A stretch of 64,000 nt of DNA, taken from NCBI RefSeq assembly GCF_027563345.1, contig NZ_JAMKBK010000003.1; one strand, written 5' to 3'. This document shows, piece by piece, positions 9,611 through 17,942 of this stretch. This DNA comes from Psychrobacillus psychrodurans (GTDB lineage Bacteria; Bacillota; Bacilli; Bacillales_A; Planococcaceae). A program made the position numbers and the translations under genes. The notes beneath the pieces were generated by a model. That model did not search any database. It worked only from the letters and a program-made list of their open reading frames with translations, and was not told the DNA's origin. How positions within the stretch are numbered: the stretch's first letter is position 1; each line of letters opens with the position of its first letter.

Positions 9611-10057
9611 TTAGTTAATCCAGTTGTTAGCATCTTTTTTGTATGATACTAGCTCTTCTTGCTTGAAGAATAATCCAATTTCACGTTCAGCGCTTTCAGG
9701 AGCGTCAGAACCGTGGATAATATTTTTCCCTACAGTTACTGCGAAATCACCACGGATAGTTCCTGGTGCAGATTCTTTAGGGTTTGTAGCACCCATCATT
9801 AAACGAGCAGTTGAGATAACATTTTCGCCTTCCCAAACCATAGCGAAGACTGGTCCAGAAGTGATGAATTCTACTAATTCTCCGAAGAATGGGCGTTCTT
9901 TGTGCTCGCCGTAATGTTGTTCAGCAAGTTCCGTAGGAATTTGCATTAATTTTGCTCCAACTAATTGGAATCCTTTTGCTTCAAAACGACCTACGATTTC
10001 ACCGATTAAGTTACGTTGTACGCCATCAGGTTTTACCATTAAAAATGTTTTTTCCAT
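9611..10057 (-). CDS. ndk: Nucleoside diphosphate kinase
   Basis: Transfers the gamma-phosphate of ATP to nucleoside diphosphates through a phosphohistidine. 148 residues from the chosen start, the family length. N-terminus MEKTFLMVKPDGVQRNLIGE; the active-site histidine lies in IIHGSDAPESAEREIGLFF. The ATG at 10055-10057 has GAGGAG eight bases upstream; a GTG three codons earlier overlaps that site and is unlikely to be used. It stands alone with its own terminator. Confidence 0.97.
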   Translation of the reverse strand: MEKTFLMVKPDGVQRNLIGEIVGRFEAKGFQLVGAKLMQIPTELAEQHYGEHKERPFFGELVEFITSGPVFAMVWEGENVISTARLMMGATNPKESAPGTIRGDFAVTVGKNIIHGSDAPESAEREIGLFFKQEELVSYKKDANNWIN

Positions 10058-10201
10058 ATTTAACACTCCTCGAATATATATAATGGACTTTATTCTCCAC
10101 CGTTACAAATATTATCATTATAATGCATTATTTTCAAATTAAATTAACAACTTAGTTTTTCGCTACGGAGTTCCGAAAGGAAGCAACTAATCATCTTCCT
10201 C

Positions 10202-11176
10202 TTAAAATTTCCTTTTGCTCATGAATAGCGCAATATTTTGTAACGATTTCTTCGCTGAATTTGCCGGTAATTGCTTAACCTCATCTAGCGCTTTTTGTAA
10301 GTATATATTACTTATTTGTTTGGCACGTTCAATACCGTCTGATTCGCGAATTTTCGTTAACAATATTTGTCGATTGGTGTCGCTAATCGTTCCAGCTAAA
10401 ATATCACTTAATAAAGGTTCAATGGCTGGATCGTTTTTAACGAATAAAACAGGCAGAGTAATATTGCCCTGCGCGAGATCAGATCCAGCAGGTTTGCCTA
10501 ATTCCTCGTCAGAAGATGTGAGATCTAAAATGTCATCAATTATTTGAAATGACATACCAACATAATATCCAAACCGCTTCAAATGATTAACAGTTTTTAC
10601 ATCTGCTTTGGAAGCAATTGCACCTAATTCACAGCTGGCTGATATTAATATTGCCGTTTTTCGTTTAATTCGACGTAGATAGTCTCTAACTGTTTGCTCA
10701 AGATAGTGCTTATCCTCAATTTGAATAATTTCACCAATACAAAGTTCCACCATTGTTTGAGATAACACTTCATGTGCATATGTATTTTGTAAATCTGTTA
10801 TGTATTCAATTGCATTTGCAAAAAGAAAATCACCTGTATACATCGCAACCCGATTGTTCCATTGCGCCTTTACAGTTTCTCTGCCCCGTCTGGTTTCTGC
10901 ATCGTCTATTACATCATCGTGGACGAGAGATGCCATATGAATGAGTTCAACTGAAACAGCCACACTTTTTATTGAGTCTATAGAGTAATTTCCGAATTTC
11001 GCTGCAAGCAAAACGAAAACTGGTCTAATTCTTTTACCTCCAGCAAGTAGTAGATGAAGAGACGCTTCATTCAATAAGTGAGAAGAAGAATTCACCGCTA
11101 CAGCTAATTCTTTTTCGATGATTTCAAGATCCGATTTTAAATCGGAATAGAGTAACTTCAACTTCATCTTGTCCAC
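10202..11176 (-). CDS. hepT: Heptaprenyl diphosphate synthase component II
   Basis: Catalytic trans-prenyltransferase subunit that builds the C35 side chain of menaquinone-7. About 324 residues, with both aspartate-rich motifs: HDDVIDD (first) and DDILDL (second), plus LAGGKRIRPVFVLLAAKFG. The GTG at 11174-11176 has GTGAGG eight bases upstream; another in-frame GTG six codons earlier lacks a site. It follows menG with essentially no gap and works with HepS encoded in the same cluster. Confidence 0.93.
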   Translation of the reverse strand: MDKMKLKLLYSDLKSDLEIIEKELAVAVNSSSHLLNEASLHLLLAGGKRIRPVFVLLAAKFGNYSIDSIKSVAVSVELIHMASLVHDDVIDDAETRRGRETVKAQWNNRVAMYTGDFLFANAIEYITDLQNTYAHEVLSQTMVELCIGEIIQIEDKHYLEQTVRDYLRRIKRKTAILISASCELGAIASKADVKTVNHLKRFGYYVGMSFQIIDDILDLTSSDEELGKPAGSDLAQGNITLPVLFVKNDPAIEPLLSDILAGTISDTNRQILLTKIRESDGIERAKQISNIYLQKALDEVKQLPANSAKKSLQNIALFMSKRKF

Positions 11177-11194
11177 GGTTACAACCTCACTCAC

Positions 11195-11899
11195 TTAAAT
11201 ATCTTTTTTATATCCAATATGTCTAGCTGCCGCTCCACCACTATATGGTTTACTAGTTACATTGACCAAACCCACTTTTTCAAAGAGCTTTGTTAAATCA
11301 GCTCTATTTGGAAATTCTTTAGCTGACTCCTGTAACCATGAATATTCTTTATAGCTTTTTGCAAATAGTTTTCCGAATAGGGGCATAATATAACGGAAAT
11401 AGAATCGGAACAATCCATTAAATAGTTTAGAATCTGGTGTAGATGTTTCTAAACATACAACCATTCCACCCGGTTTAACAACACGGTTCATTTCACTTAA
11501 TACTTGTGTATAGTCGGGAACATTGCGTAAACCAAACCCAATCGTTACATAATCGAAAGAATTATCTTCGAATGGCAATTCCATAGCATTTCCTTGAATT
11601 AACTCAATTTGCGAAATATGCTTAACTTTTTCTAATCCAACATTTAACATGTTCTGACTAAAATCTAATCCTCTTACTTCGCCAGTTGGTCCTGTTGCCT
11701 CTGCCAATGCGATTGTCCAGTCTGCTGTTCCGCAACATACGTCTAATGCTTTGCTTCCACGTTTTACTTGCATAGCCTTCATCGTATCTTTTCGCCATGC
11801 TTTATGTTGTTGAAAGCTAATAACCGAATTCATTGAATCATAATTATCGGATATCTTTTCAAAAACTTCATGTACATGTTGTTCTTTTGATTTTCCCAC
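11195..11899 (-). CDS. menG: Demethylmenaquinone methyltransferase
   Basis: SAM-dependent C-methylation that finishes menaquinone synthesis. 234 residues with the UbiE/MenG SAM motif LDVCCGTADWTIALA near residue 50, the family signature FDYVTIGFGLRNVPD, and the C-terminal SGGAAARHIGYK. GTG start with GAAGG, three bases after the hepS stop. The hepS-menG-hepT order is the conserved gerC arrangement of Bacillus. Confidence 0.95.
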   Translation of the reverse strand: MGKSKEQHVHEVFEKISDNYDSMNSVISFQQHKAWRKDTMKAMQVKRGSKALDVCCGTADWTIALAEATGPTGEVRGLDFSQNMLNVGLEKVKHISQIELIQGNAMELPFEDNSFDYVTIGFGLRNVPDYTQVLSEMNRVVKPGGMVVCLETSTPDSKLFNGLFRFYFRYIMPLFGKLFAKSYKEYSWLQESAKEFPNRADLTKLFEKVGLVNVTSKPYSGGAAARHIGYKKDI

Positions 11900-11902
11900 G
11901 AT

Positions 11903-12664
11903 TTAACCTTCTCTCAACTGCTTTTCTAAGGTGCATCTCATTAATTTATCTAACAGTAGGCCTTTCAGTTGATCTTGCAATAGCTCTGAGTTAGTTATTT
12001 CTTCCTTGAGTAAAGACTCAACTTTTTCTATCTCCACCTGTAGCAAATTAATATTGGCTTGTAATTGACTAGATTTACTAATGTAAAATGGTTTGCCGCC
12101 TTTTTCATATGCTTCTAGTTCTCTTTTTAGAGCAATGAGTAGCAATGATTCTTTCATAACGAATACATATTCATGAAATGAATAATATTCATATAATTGT
12201 TCTATAGATTTAGATTCAATCAGTTGGATAGATTGTATGATTTCCTCAAAGCTATATAATTGTCGATCATAAAATCTAGTCTTCTGTTCAGATATAGTTG
12301 CGACACCATCCGACAATTGTTGGATTAAGTCTAATTGTTTGTCACTAGCTAGTAACTGGTAATACTTCCCACTATAATAGTCCCCAGCTAATACTTGTAG
12401 TTGCTGTTCCTTAGTGGTTGCATTCAATTCTTTTACTAAGTCGTGAGCAGCTAGGGCAGAAAAGATAAGTGTAACTGCAATGGCAGATTTACTTTGGGAC
12501 TCATCCCATTCTTCCCCATTAAATAGTGGTAAAAGTGTAAAAAACAAACGCTCTTCATCAATGACAGGAGCCCCGGTATATTTTAACAAAGTACTATGCT
12601 GTACTTGTTTGAATATGCCATCTTTATACTGCTTTATATGTTGTTTGATCAATGCTTCGTTCAT
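11903..12664 (-). CDS. hepS: Heptaprenyl diphosphate synthase component I
   Basis: Non-catalytic partner subunit needed for heptaprenyl diphosphate synthase activity. About 253 residues, mostly helical, with weak overall conservation; identified mainly from its size, the sequence around LAAHDLVKEL and YYSGKYYQLLA, and its place directly before menG. The ATG at 12662-12664 has GGAG eight bases upstream, which I prefer to an in-frame start seven codons earlier. Confidence 0.86.
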   Translation of the reverse strand: MNEALIKQHIKQYKDGIFKQVQHSTLLKYTGAPVIDEERLFFTLLPLFNGEEWDESQSKSAIAVTLIFSALAAHDLVKELNATTKEQQLQVLAGDYYSGKYYQLLASDKQLDLIQQLSDGVATISEQKTRFYDRQLYSFEEIIQSIQLIESKSIEQLYEYYSFHEYVFVMKESLLLIALKRELEAYEKGGKPFYISKSSQLQANINLLQVEIEKVESLLKEEITNSELLQDQLKGLLLDKLMRCTLEKQLREG

Positions 12665-12718
12665 ACACTTTACTCCATTTCCCAACTGCGCTTAATCTGT
12701 CTATCTGTATATTTTAAT

Positions 12719-12940
12719 TTATTTTTTAGAATCGGATTGTATAATACCATTTGCAGAATGGATTGATGCTTTCCCTCTGATCTTCATGGCCGACGTATGT
12801 TCGGTAAATTGGGCAATCATAACTTCACCATTATCCAGTTTTTCAGAATGATGAAATTTTGTATCTGTTCCTCTTGTAAGACCGATTACATGAACTCCGT
12901 CTTCCTCTGCTTTTATCAAAATATAATCTGAACTAGACAT
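12719..12940 (-). CDS. mtrB: Trp RNA-binding attenuation protein TRAP
   Basis: Forms an 11-mer ring that binds tryptophan and then GAG/UAG repeats in trp leader RNAs to terminate transcription or block translation. 73 residues from the chosen ATG; the core VIGLTRGTDTKFHHSEKLD and IAQFTEHTSAMKIRG is nearly the B. subtilis sequence. The ATG at 12938-12940 follows AAAGGAGA; a GTG seven codons earlier overlaps that site. It lies just behind folE, as in the mtrAB operon. The trp operon itself is not in this window. Confidence 0.96.
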   Translation of the reverse strand: MSSSDYILIKAEEDGVHVIGLTRGTDTKFHHSEKLDNGEVMIAQFTEHTSAMKIRGKASIHSANGIIQSDSKK

Positions 12941-13007
12941 ATTATAGTCTCCTTTGTTCACAGTCTTTTTCCATCATACCATATTCTAAAGCCGACATCC
13001 AAAGGTG

Positions 13008-13577
13008 TTACTTCATCTTTATGAATGAAAGTATTTCTGAGCGCTTCACATCGTCAGTTTCTAAAATTCCACGTGCAACAGCAGTAATTGTTTTTGCACC
13101 AGGTTTTTTAATACCTCGCATTGTCATACACATATGTTCTGCTTCCACTACTACATACACACCATGTGGATTTAGCATTTGCATTATATCATCCGCTACG
13201 CTTGAGGTGATTCTTTCCTGTAGTTGTGGGCGTCTTGCTGTAGTTTCAACAGCTCTAGCAAGCTTACTTAAGCCCGTGACAACCCCATTACGAGGAATAT
13301 ATGCTACATGTGCTTTACCGTAAAAGGGAACTAAATGATGTTCACACATGGAGTAGAACGGTATGTCCTTTACTAAAACTAACTCTTCATGTTCTTCGTT
13401 AAAGACAGTTTTAAAATATTCCTTTGGATCCTGATGTAAGCCTTCGAACATTTCTGCGTACATTTTAGATACTCTCTTAGGTGTCTCTAATAATCCTTCT
13501 CTATTTGGATCTTCACCGACTGCTTCTAAAATCATTTTAACAGCTTCTTCTATCTTGTTCAGATCGACTTTTGTCAT
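13008..13577 (-). CDS. folE: GTP cyclohydrolase I
   Basis: Converts GTP to 7,8-dihydroneopterin triphosphate, the first step of folate synthesis. 189 residues, with the zinc-ligand motif CEHHLVPFYG, the HMCMTMRGIKKPG motif, and KLARAVETTARRPQLQERIT. ATG start with GGGGG. It forms an mtrA-mtrB-like pair with the TRAP gene downstream. Confidence 0.96.
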   Translation of the reverse strand: MTKVDLNKIEEAVKMILEAVGEDPNREGLLETPKRVSKMYAEMFEGLHQDPKEYFKTVFNEEHEELVLVKDIPFYSMCEHHLVPFYGKAHVAYIPRNGVVTGLSKLARAVETTARRPQLQERITSSVADDIMQMLNPHGVYVVVEAEHMCMTMRGIKKPGAKTITAVARGILETDDVKRSEILSFIKMK

Positions 13578-13622
13578 CTGTAGACCCCCTAAAACTATGT
13601 ATTATATCAATTGCATCTTAGC

Positions 13623-13665
13623 ATATGACATAATTATAATAAATAAATTTATTCTAATGTCATAT
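13623..13665. promoter_or_regulatory. Imperfect palindrome upstream of folE
   Basis: Outer arms ATATGACAT and ATGTCATAT are perfect complements 25 bp apart, and the A/T-rich interior continues the symmetry imperfectly (AATAAAT/ATTTATT). It lies about 45 bp upstream of the folE start, a position suited to an operator. No known regulator motif was recognised. Confidence 0.4.
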
Positions 13666-13749
13666 CTGCATATTTTATCTCGTTAATAGCTGAAATTCTT
13701 TTTTTGGGTTATAGCTTAACAATCGAACAATCTGATAACAGAACTTAAT

Positions 13750-13794
13750 TGAAAAGAACGGCTACCGTGAAGCAAGCTCCACAATAACCGTTCT
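13750..13794 (-). terminator. Terminator of the HU gene
   Basis: Minus-strand hairpin with arms AGAACGG and CCGTTCT, a largely paired interior and TTTTC at the 3' side, 18 bp past the HU stop codon. Confidence 0.75.
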
Positions 13795-13811
13795 ATGTAC
13801 TACAACATCAG

Positions 13812-14084
13812 TTATTTAACTGCGTCTTTAAGTGCTTTACCTGGTTTAAACGCAGGTACTTTGCTTGCAGCGATGTCGATTTCTTTACCTGTTTGTGGGT
13901 TACGTCCTTTACGTGCAGCACGTTCACGAACTTCAAAGTTTCCAAAACCGATTAATTGTACTTTTTCACCATCTGCAAGAGCAGTTTGAATTGATTCAAA
14001 TACAGCTTCAACAGCTTTAGAAGCATCTTTTTTAGAAAGTTCTGTAGCTTCTGCAACAGAGTTAACTAGTTCTGTTTTATTCAT
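13812..14084 (-). CDS. hbs: DNA-binding protein HU (HBsu)
   Basis: Nucleoid-associated DNA-bending protein of 90 residues. N-terminus MNKTELVNSVAEATELSKKD and the beta-arm signature GFGNFEVRERAARKGRNPQTG are both clear. The ATG at 14082-14084 has a near-perfect AGGAGGTGA eight bases upstream, typical of a highly expressed gene. Monocistronic between two hairpins, next to spoIVA and mtrA as in B. subtilis. Confidence 0.97.
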   Translation of the reverse strand: MNKTELVNSVAEATELSKKDASKAVEAVFESIQTALADGEKVQLIGFGNFEVRERAARKGRNPQTGKEIDIAASKVPAFKPGKALKDAVK

Positions 14085-14215
14085 ACCATTCACCTCCTCT
14101 CAAAGGAAGATAGCTTCAATCCTGTAAAAAGAGTATCACAACCAAAAAACCTTCGCAACACAATTTACACGAGTTTAGCTAAGTTTCCTCAAAAAAAGGA
14201 CATTTTCACACAATA

Positions 14216-14249
14216 ACAGGACTTTTTGCATACTCGCAAAAAGTCCTGT
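14216..14249 (-). terminator. Long hairpin after spoIVA
   Basis: Perfect 14-bp arms (ACAGGACTTTTTGC and complement) with a 6-nt loop, seven bases downstream of the spoIVA stop. No U-tract follows on either strand, so termination is inferred from position and stem strength only. Confidence 0.55.
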
Positions 14250-14256
14250 ATTGACT

Positions 14257-15735
14257 TCACAATATAAATGTGACCATCCCTCGGTCACCTTCATTTACCA
14301 TTCGTTCAATCGTTTCTCGCATTCTCTTCTTCGCTACGTCAGAAACACTTTCTGTTTTATAACGTAAACTTTCTTTTAAAACTTCCACTAGAGAAGTTCC
14401 AAAAACCTGTGTTTGCCATAAAGCATCTCGGTCGTGTAAATACCCATGTTTTAAATCCTTTAATAATTGCTGACTATGAAATTCAGACCCGATTAATGGT
14501 GCGAATTCAGCTTCCATATCTACACGTATAATGTGGAGAGAGGCAGCTTTTGCTTTTAAGCTTACACCATAGAAATTATTTTGTTTGATAATTTCGGGAG
14601 CGGTAGGCTGAAAATCTTGAATTGTTGGTAATGATACGCCATAACCATGTTTTTTCGCTGCTTCCAAAGCATCTGAAAATTTATGATATGCCTTCTTTGC
14701 GGTAGATGCTTCTTTAACGAACAGTAGCCAATCCTTCTTCGACTCAATAGGTTCCTCTAGCCATTCATCGCAAACTTCCTGAAACACTTCGGGTTTTAAG
14801 CCAATTTGTATACATGCTGACCCTCTACCGGGATTTGCTTCTACAACTTCTGCTGACTGGATAAAGGGAACTTGCTTGAATCTAGAAGCTAATTCTTTCA
14901 CGTCTTTCATTTTGGATACTATTTGCAGCCATTCTTGTAAGGAGGAAGTGATAGCATTATTGACAAAATGGTCAGGTTCTAACACATCTGTCCAATCTGG
15001 TTTTACTAATTCGATATCCGTGATCGGAAATTCATAGAGTGCTTGTTGGAGTATGTATTGAATTTCCTCAGCAGTCATACGATCAACGGCAGTTGCAATT
15101 ACTGGTACTTCATGCTGTCTTTGTAATTCTTCACTTAATTGAATCGTCTCTAAATGACCTGGATTTTTGCTGTTTAGAACGATAACGAATGGTTTACCAA
15201 TTTCCTTTAATTGTGTAATTATTTGTTGTTCTGCACTTTCAGCTGCCATACGAGGAATATTATTAACTGATCCATCCGTTGTAACAACAATACCAATAGT
15301 AGAGTGATCTCTAATTACTTTGTCTGTCCCAATTCTAGCAGCTTCCTCGAAGGGTATTGCTTCGCTATGCCATGGTGTATGCACAAGCTTTTGCCCTTCT
15401 TCACCAGAGTGCGTTTTAATGCCATCGATCATATAACCGACACAGTCTACTAGTCTGATCTGTAAGCGTAGCTGATCTTCTCCTAAGTGGATATTTGTCC
15501 CGTGTGCTGGTACAAATTTCGGCTCCGCTGTCATAATCACATTACCTGGAGAACTTTGAGGCAATTCATCTTGTGCACGTAGTCGCTCGGCCTCTTCCTG
15601 AATATTCGGGATTACTACTAACTCCATTACACGTTTTACAAAAGTAGACTTACCTACTCGGACAGGGCCGACTACACCAATATACACATCTCCATTCGTT
15701 CTTTCTGCTATCTGTTCATACAGTTTACTCGACAT
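14257..15735 (-). CDS. spoIVA: Stage IV sporulation protein A, coat-assembly ATPase
   Basis: Self-polymerising ATPase that forms the basement layer of the spore coat on the forespore outer membrane, recruited by SpoVM. 492 residues, the family length. The Walker A motif GPVRVGKSTF lies near residue 23; a TRAFAC-like GTPase fold covers the first half (DCVGYM, VVTTDGS, VLNSKNP), and the conserved C-terminus ends GDRGMVTFIL. ATG with GGAGAG. By homology it is transcribed in the mother cell by SigE. Confidence 0.97.
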   Translation of the reverse strand: MSSKLYEQIAERTNGDVYIGVVGPVRVGKSTFVKRVMELVVIPNIQEEAERLRAQDELPQSSPGNVIMTAEPKFVPAHGTNIHLGEDQLRLQIRLVDCVGYMIDGIKTHSGEEGQKLVHTPWHSEAIPFEEAARIGTDKVIRDHSTIGIVVTTDGSVNNIPRMAAESAEQQIITQLKEIGKPFVIVLNSKNPGHLETIQLSEELQRQHEVPVIATAVDRMTAEEIQYILQQALYEFPITDIELVKPDWTDVLEPDHFVNNAITSSLQEWLQIVSKMKDVKELASRFKQVPFIQSAEVVEANPGRGSACIQIGLKPEVFQEVCDEWLEEPIESKKDWLLFVKEASTAKKAYHKFSDALEAAKKHGYGVSLPTIQDFQPTAPEIIKQNNFYGVSLKAKAASLHIIRVDMEAEFAPLIGSEFHSQQLLKDLKHGYLHDRDALWQTQVFGTSLVEVLKESLRYKTESVSDVAKKRMRETIERMVNEGDRGMVTFIL

Positions 15736-15770
15736 GGATACTCTCCTTTCTTAGCAATTTAATATATGCA

Positions 15771-15806
15771 CAAAAAAAACGTTTCATGCATATCGCACGG
15801 AACGTC
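15771..15806 (-). terminator. Terminator upstream of spoIVA
   Basis: Minus-strand stem ACGTTCCGTGC/GCATGAAACGT with one mismatch and one G-T pair, then eight T. It points away from any identified gene: the nearest upstream gene, yphF, already has its own terminator at 16481-16525. Confidence 0.65.
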
Positions 15807-16063
15807 CTTTTCAACTTCTAGAAACGAATGATTATTAATCCTCATTGTCTTGCTCAAATGCATGTTACAGCTAGAAATAGAAACTGTTACTTAAATACTA
15901 ATATTAGTTAATAATAAAATGTGACAAAACCATTTATTAATGGTATTTGAAACATAGATGCAATTATTTTATTGTGATTTATAGATGTAAAGATTTTCAA
16001 TTTATATAAGTTTAAATGATTCTATTTCACAAAGAATATTATATAGTTAAATCCGAACAACAC

Positions 16064-16249
16064 TGATTTCCGCTCTAGGCGCACGCTTTCCGCGGGCACG
16101 GCTTCAATCTCCTCGTCACTACGAAAACATATACTCCTGCCGTTACTCCTCGCAAAGACGTTGGTCAAACAAAGTTCGACCAACGTTTTTCCTTCGGGGC
16201 TTTCCGCTCGTGCTGTTTCCACTGGAGTCACCGCCTACGACTCCAATCA
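16064..16249. repeat. MITE-like dispersed intergenic element
   Basis: A GC-richer 186-bp island in A/T-rich sequence. Its ends are imperfect inverted repeats, TGATTtCCGCTCTAGGCG and, read from the other side, TGATTGGAGTCGTAGGCG. It contains CGCTTTCCGCGGGCACGG, TCCGCTCGTGC and an internal hairpin (ACGTTGGTC/GACCAACGT) followed by TTTT. From memory, very similar intergenic sequence recurs across Bacillaceae genomes. No transposase is present. Confidence 0.65.
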
Positions 16250-16480
16250 ACGGGATCGCCTTAAAAAACGAATAATATATGGCGATATTAAGTAAACATT
16301 CGCATTTGGTAAATGAAACAAGTAATTATGAAATTGACTCAAATAGTAAATATTTATCCGATTAGGAAAGAAAAACACAATAACATTTATATTTCGAGAA
16401 CCACAGGATAAAAGTCAAATTCACTATTCTCTCTAATAGTTTTTGAAGGTGGACTGACAGAGAAATGTCATAAAATTATC

Positions 16481-16525
16481 AAAAAAGTGATTCTGATTGC
16501 AACATCCATCACAATCAAAATCACT
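16481..16525 (-). terminator. Terminator of yphF
   Basis: Minus-strand arms AGTGATTtTGATTG and CAATCAGAATCACT, then TTTTTT, about 105 bp past the yphF stop. Confidence 0.8.
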
Positions 16526-16630
16526 AAAAATTCACTTGGTATTAATATAACATCAAGAATGATCAAGACATTTTGAAAACAATTTAAACAGTTTCCCACT
16601 TTAAATTTAAGTCTTTATAACTATTTTTTC

Positions 16631-17341
16631 TTACTTACTCAACATAAAAACTGGCTCATTTTGTTCATTAATCGTGTAGGGAAGGGAATATGCAGGAACA
16701 ATTGCAAAATTATCCGTTAACAAAAAACGAATGTCATCTCCCGGTTTTATTTGCTCTTCTGTTTCTTCGAGTAATCTATTCAATTCTATTGAGTAATCAA
16801 CATAGACCTCCCCATCGCCAGTAGCAACAATCGGTAATTGAGTATCAGAATATGGACTTTGAACGGATAATTCACTATCATATCCCATTTTTTTATAGTC
16901 CAACTTATAAACACCTTCTACAATGGTCTCAGCAATAGGTCCGAATCCATTTATCCCTTTTCGATGGTTAATGTCACGAAGGGTATCTGCAATACGTAAG
17001 TCTACTAATTTAACAGTAGGATTCTCTTCTACATTCATTAGTACATATTGATAAATACCCCCAGCTTCATAAGAATTAGCAGGAGCCTCTCCAAGTTTAG
17101 ATGGAATGATTTTACTAAAGTCAATTGGGTATTTAATGTATTGGTCAGTTTCCATATCGCGTGTTTTTATCGGTAATAGTCCACTGGAATCTTCCTGAAA
17201 ACTATCAACAGCATTTTGAACTGCTAACAGTTGATCTTCATATGGCAATAAATTTTCAGGTTCATAACCACTTTTATAACTACATCCAGCTAAAAAAATC
17301 ACTAACATAATTACAACAGCAAAAAGTTTAAAGTTTTTCAT
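16631..17341 (-). CDS. yphF: YphF-like lipoprotein of unknown function
   Basis: A 236-residue predicted lipoprotein: signal peptide MKNFKLFAVVIMLVIFLAGC with the lipobox LAGC at residues 17-20, so it should be anchored to the outer face of the membrane. The rest is soluble with no motif I recognise. Its size and its place between spoIVA and yphE-gpsA match B. subtilis yphF, also uncharacterised. ATG with AAGGAG; yphE lies 13 bp upstream, so the two are probably cotranscribed. Confidence 0.75.
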   Translation of the reverse strand: MKNFKLFAVVIMLVIFLAGCSYKSGYEPENLLPYEDQLLAVQNAVDSFQEDSSGLLPIKTRDMETDQYIKYPIDFSKIIPSKLGEAPANSYEAGGIYQYVLMNVEENPTVKLVDLRIADTLRDINHRKGINGFGPIAETIVEGVYKLDYKKMGYDSELSVQSPYSDTQLPIVATGDGEVYVDYSIELNRLLEETEEQIKPGDDIRFLLTDNFAIVPAYSLPYTINEQNEPVFMLSK

Positions 17342-17354
17342 AGGAATCTCCTTA

Positions 17355-17564
17355 CTAAGCCTTAGTTGGGTTAGATATTATATAAATCATCGTAATGAAA
17401 CCTATAAACAATAATATGTATGCGATTAAACCTAATATAAATTTCAAGAATTTATTTTTCAGTTTATTCTTTACGAAAAACATAAATGCCATAGCTAAAA
17501 ACATACAACCCATAGATCCAAACGATATCCACATTTTATCCATTGATGATACTAATAACACCAC
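17355..17564 (-). CDS. yphE: YphE-like small membrane protein (DUF2768)
   Basis: A small protein of 60-70 residues with two predicted membrane helices (around FGSMGCMFLAMAFMFFV and LGLIAYILLFIGFITMIYI) separated by a lysine-rich loop NKLKNKF. It matches DUF2768/YphE in topology and sits between gpsA and yphF as in B. subtilis. The start is uncertain: a GTG at 17562-17564 is 11 bases after AAAGGTG, while an ATG seven codons further in has no good site. Function unknown. Confidence 0.6.
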   Translation of the reverse strand: MVLLVSSMDKMWISFGSMGCMFLAMAFMFFVKNKLKNKFLKFILGLIAYILLFIGFITMIYIISNPTKA

Positions 17565-17630
17565 AACAACTTCCACACCTTTCTTCAATAAAAATACAAA
17601 ACAAACTAAAAGCGCACAATGCCAATGAAA

Positions 17631-17848
17631 GCCCCGACAACTTGCTTATATAACAAGCTTTACTTCGGGGTAAGCGTTGGTAGAATTTCACGTGAAGACG
17701 ACCCTTTGCAAAAAAGTTATTCTGTCTAAGATCGTGACACCATGTAACAACCAATGACTACTATGCCATCCAGCTTCCCTGAAAGCCCGATGCGACTCAG
17801 GAAATTAGGTGTTGAAGATAGACAAATTCTAACAAAAAAGTTCGGGGC
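17631..17848. repeat. 218-bp element with inverted-repeat ends
   Basis: A GC-richer island bounded by GCCCCGACAACTT on the left and its near complement AAGTTCGGGGC on the right. The left arm can also fold locally (CCCCGA with TCGGGG at about 17672-17677, around CTTG/CAAG). It has no convincing reading frame. It looks like a non-autonomous mobile-element remnant or a structured RNA; I cannot assign a family. Confidence 0.5.
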
Positions 17849-17895
17849 AACACTTACAAGGAACTATTTAATAAACAACATTTCAAGTATACAGT

Positions 17896-17927
17896 CAAAA
17901 AAGAGTTGTTATTATCAACAACTCTTT
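17896..17927 (-). terminator. Terminator of gpsA
   Basis: Minus-strand hairpin AAAGAGTTGTT/AACAACTCTTT with a 6-nt loop and TTTTTT, 15 bp after the gpsA stop. Confidence 0.9.
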
Positions 17928-17942
17928 CCATTTGTGACAAAT

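Larger units (their letters stand above)
15736..16630. other. 895-bp gene-free stretch between spoIVA and yphF
   Basis: It contains, from spoIVA outwards, a T-rich terminator (15771-15806), an A/T-rich segment, a GC-richer repeat-like element (16064-16249), more A/T-rich sequence and the yphF terminator (16481-16525). A 69-codon open frame across the repeat has no ribosome-binding site and shows no protein character. Confidence 0.6.

Noticed and set aside
16022..16231. A 69-codon minus-strand open frame
   Set aside because: It lies across the MITE-like repeat, has no ribosome-binding site, and its translation has no protein-like features.
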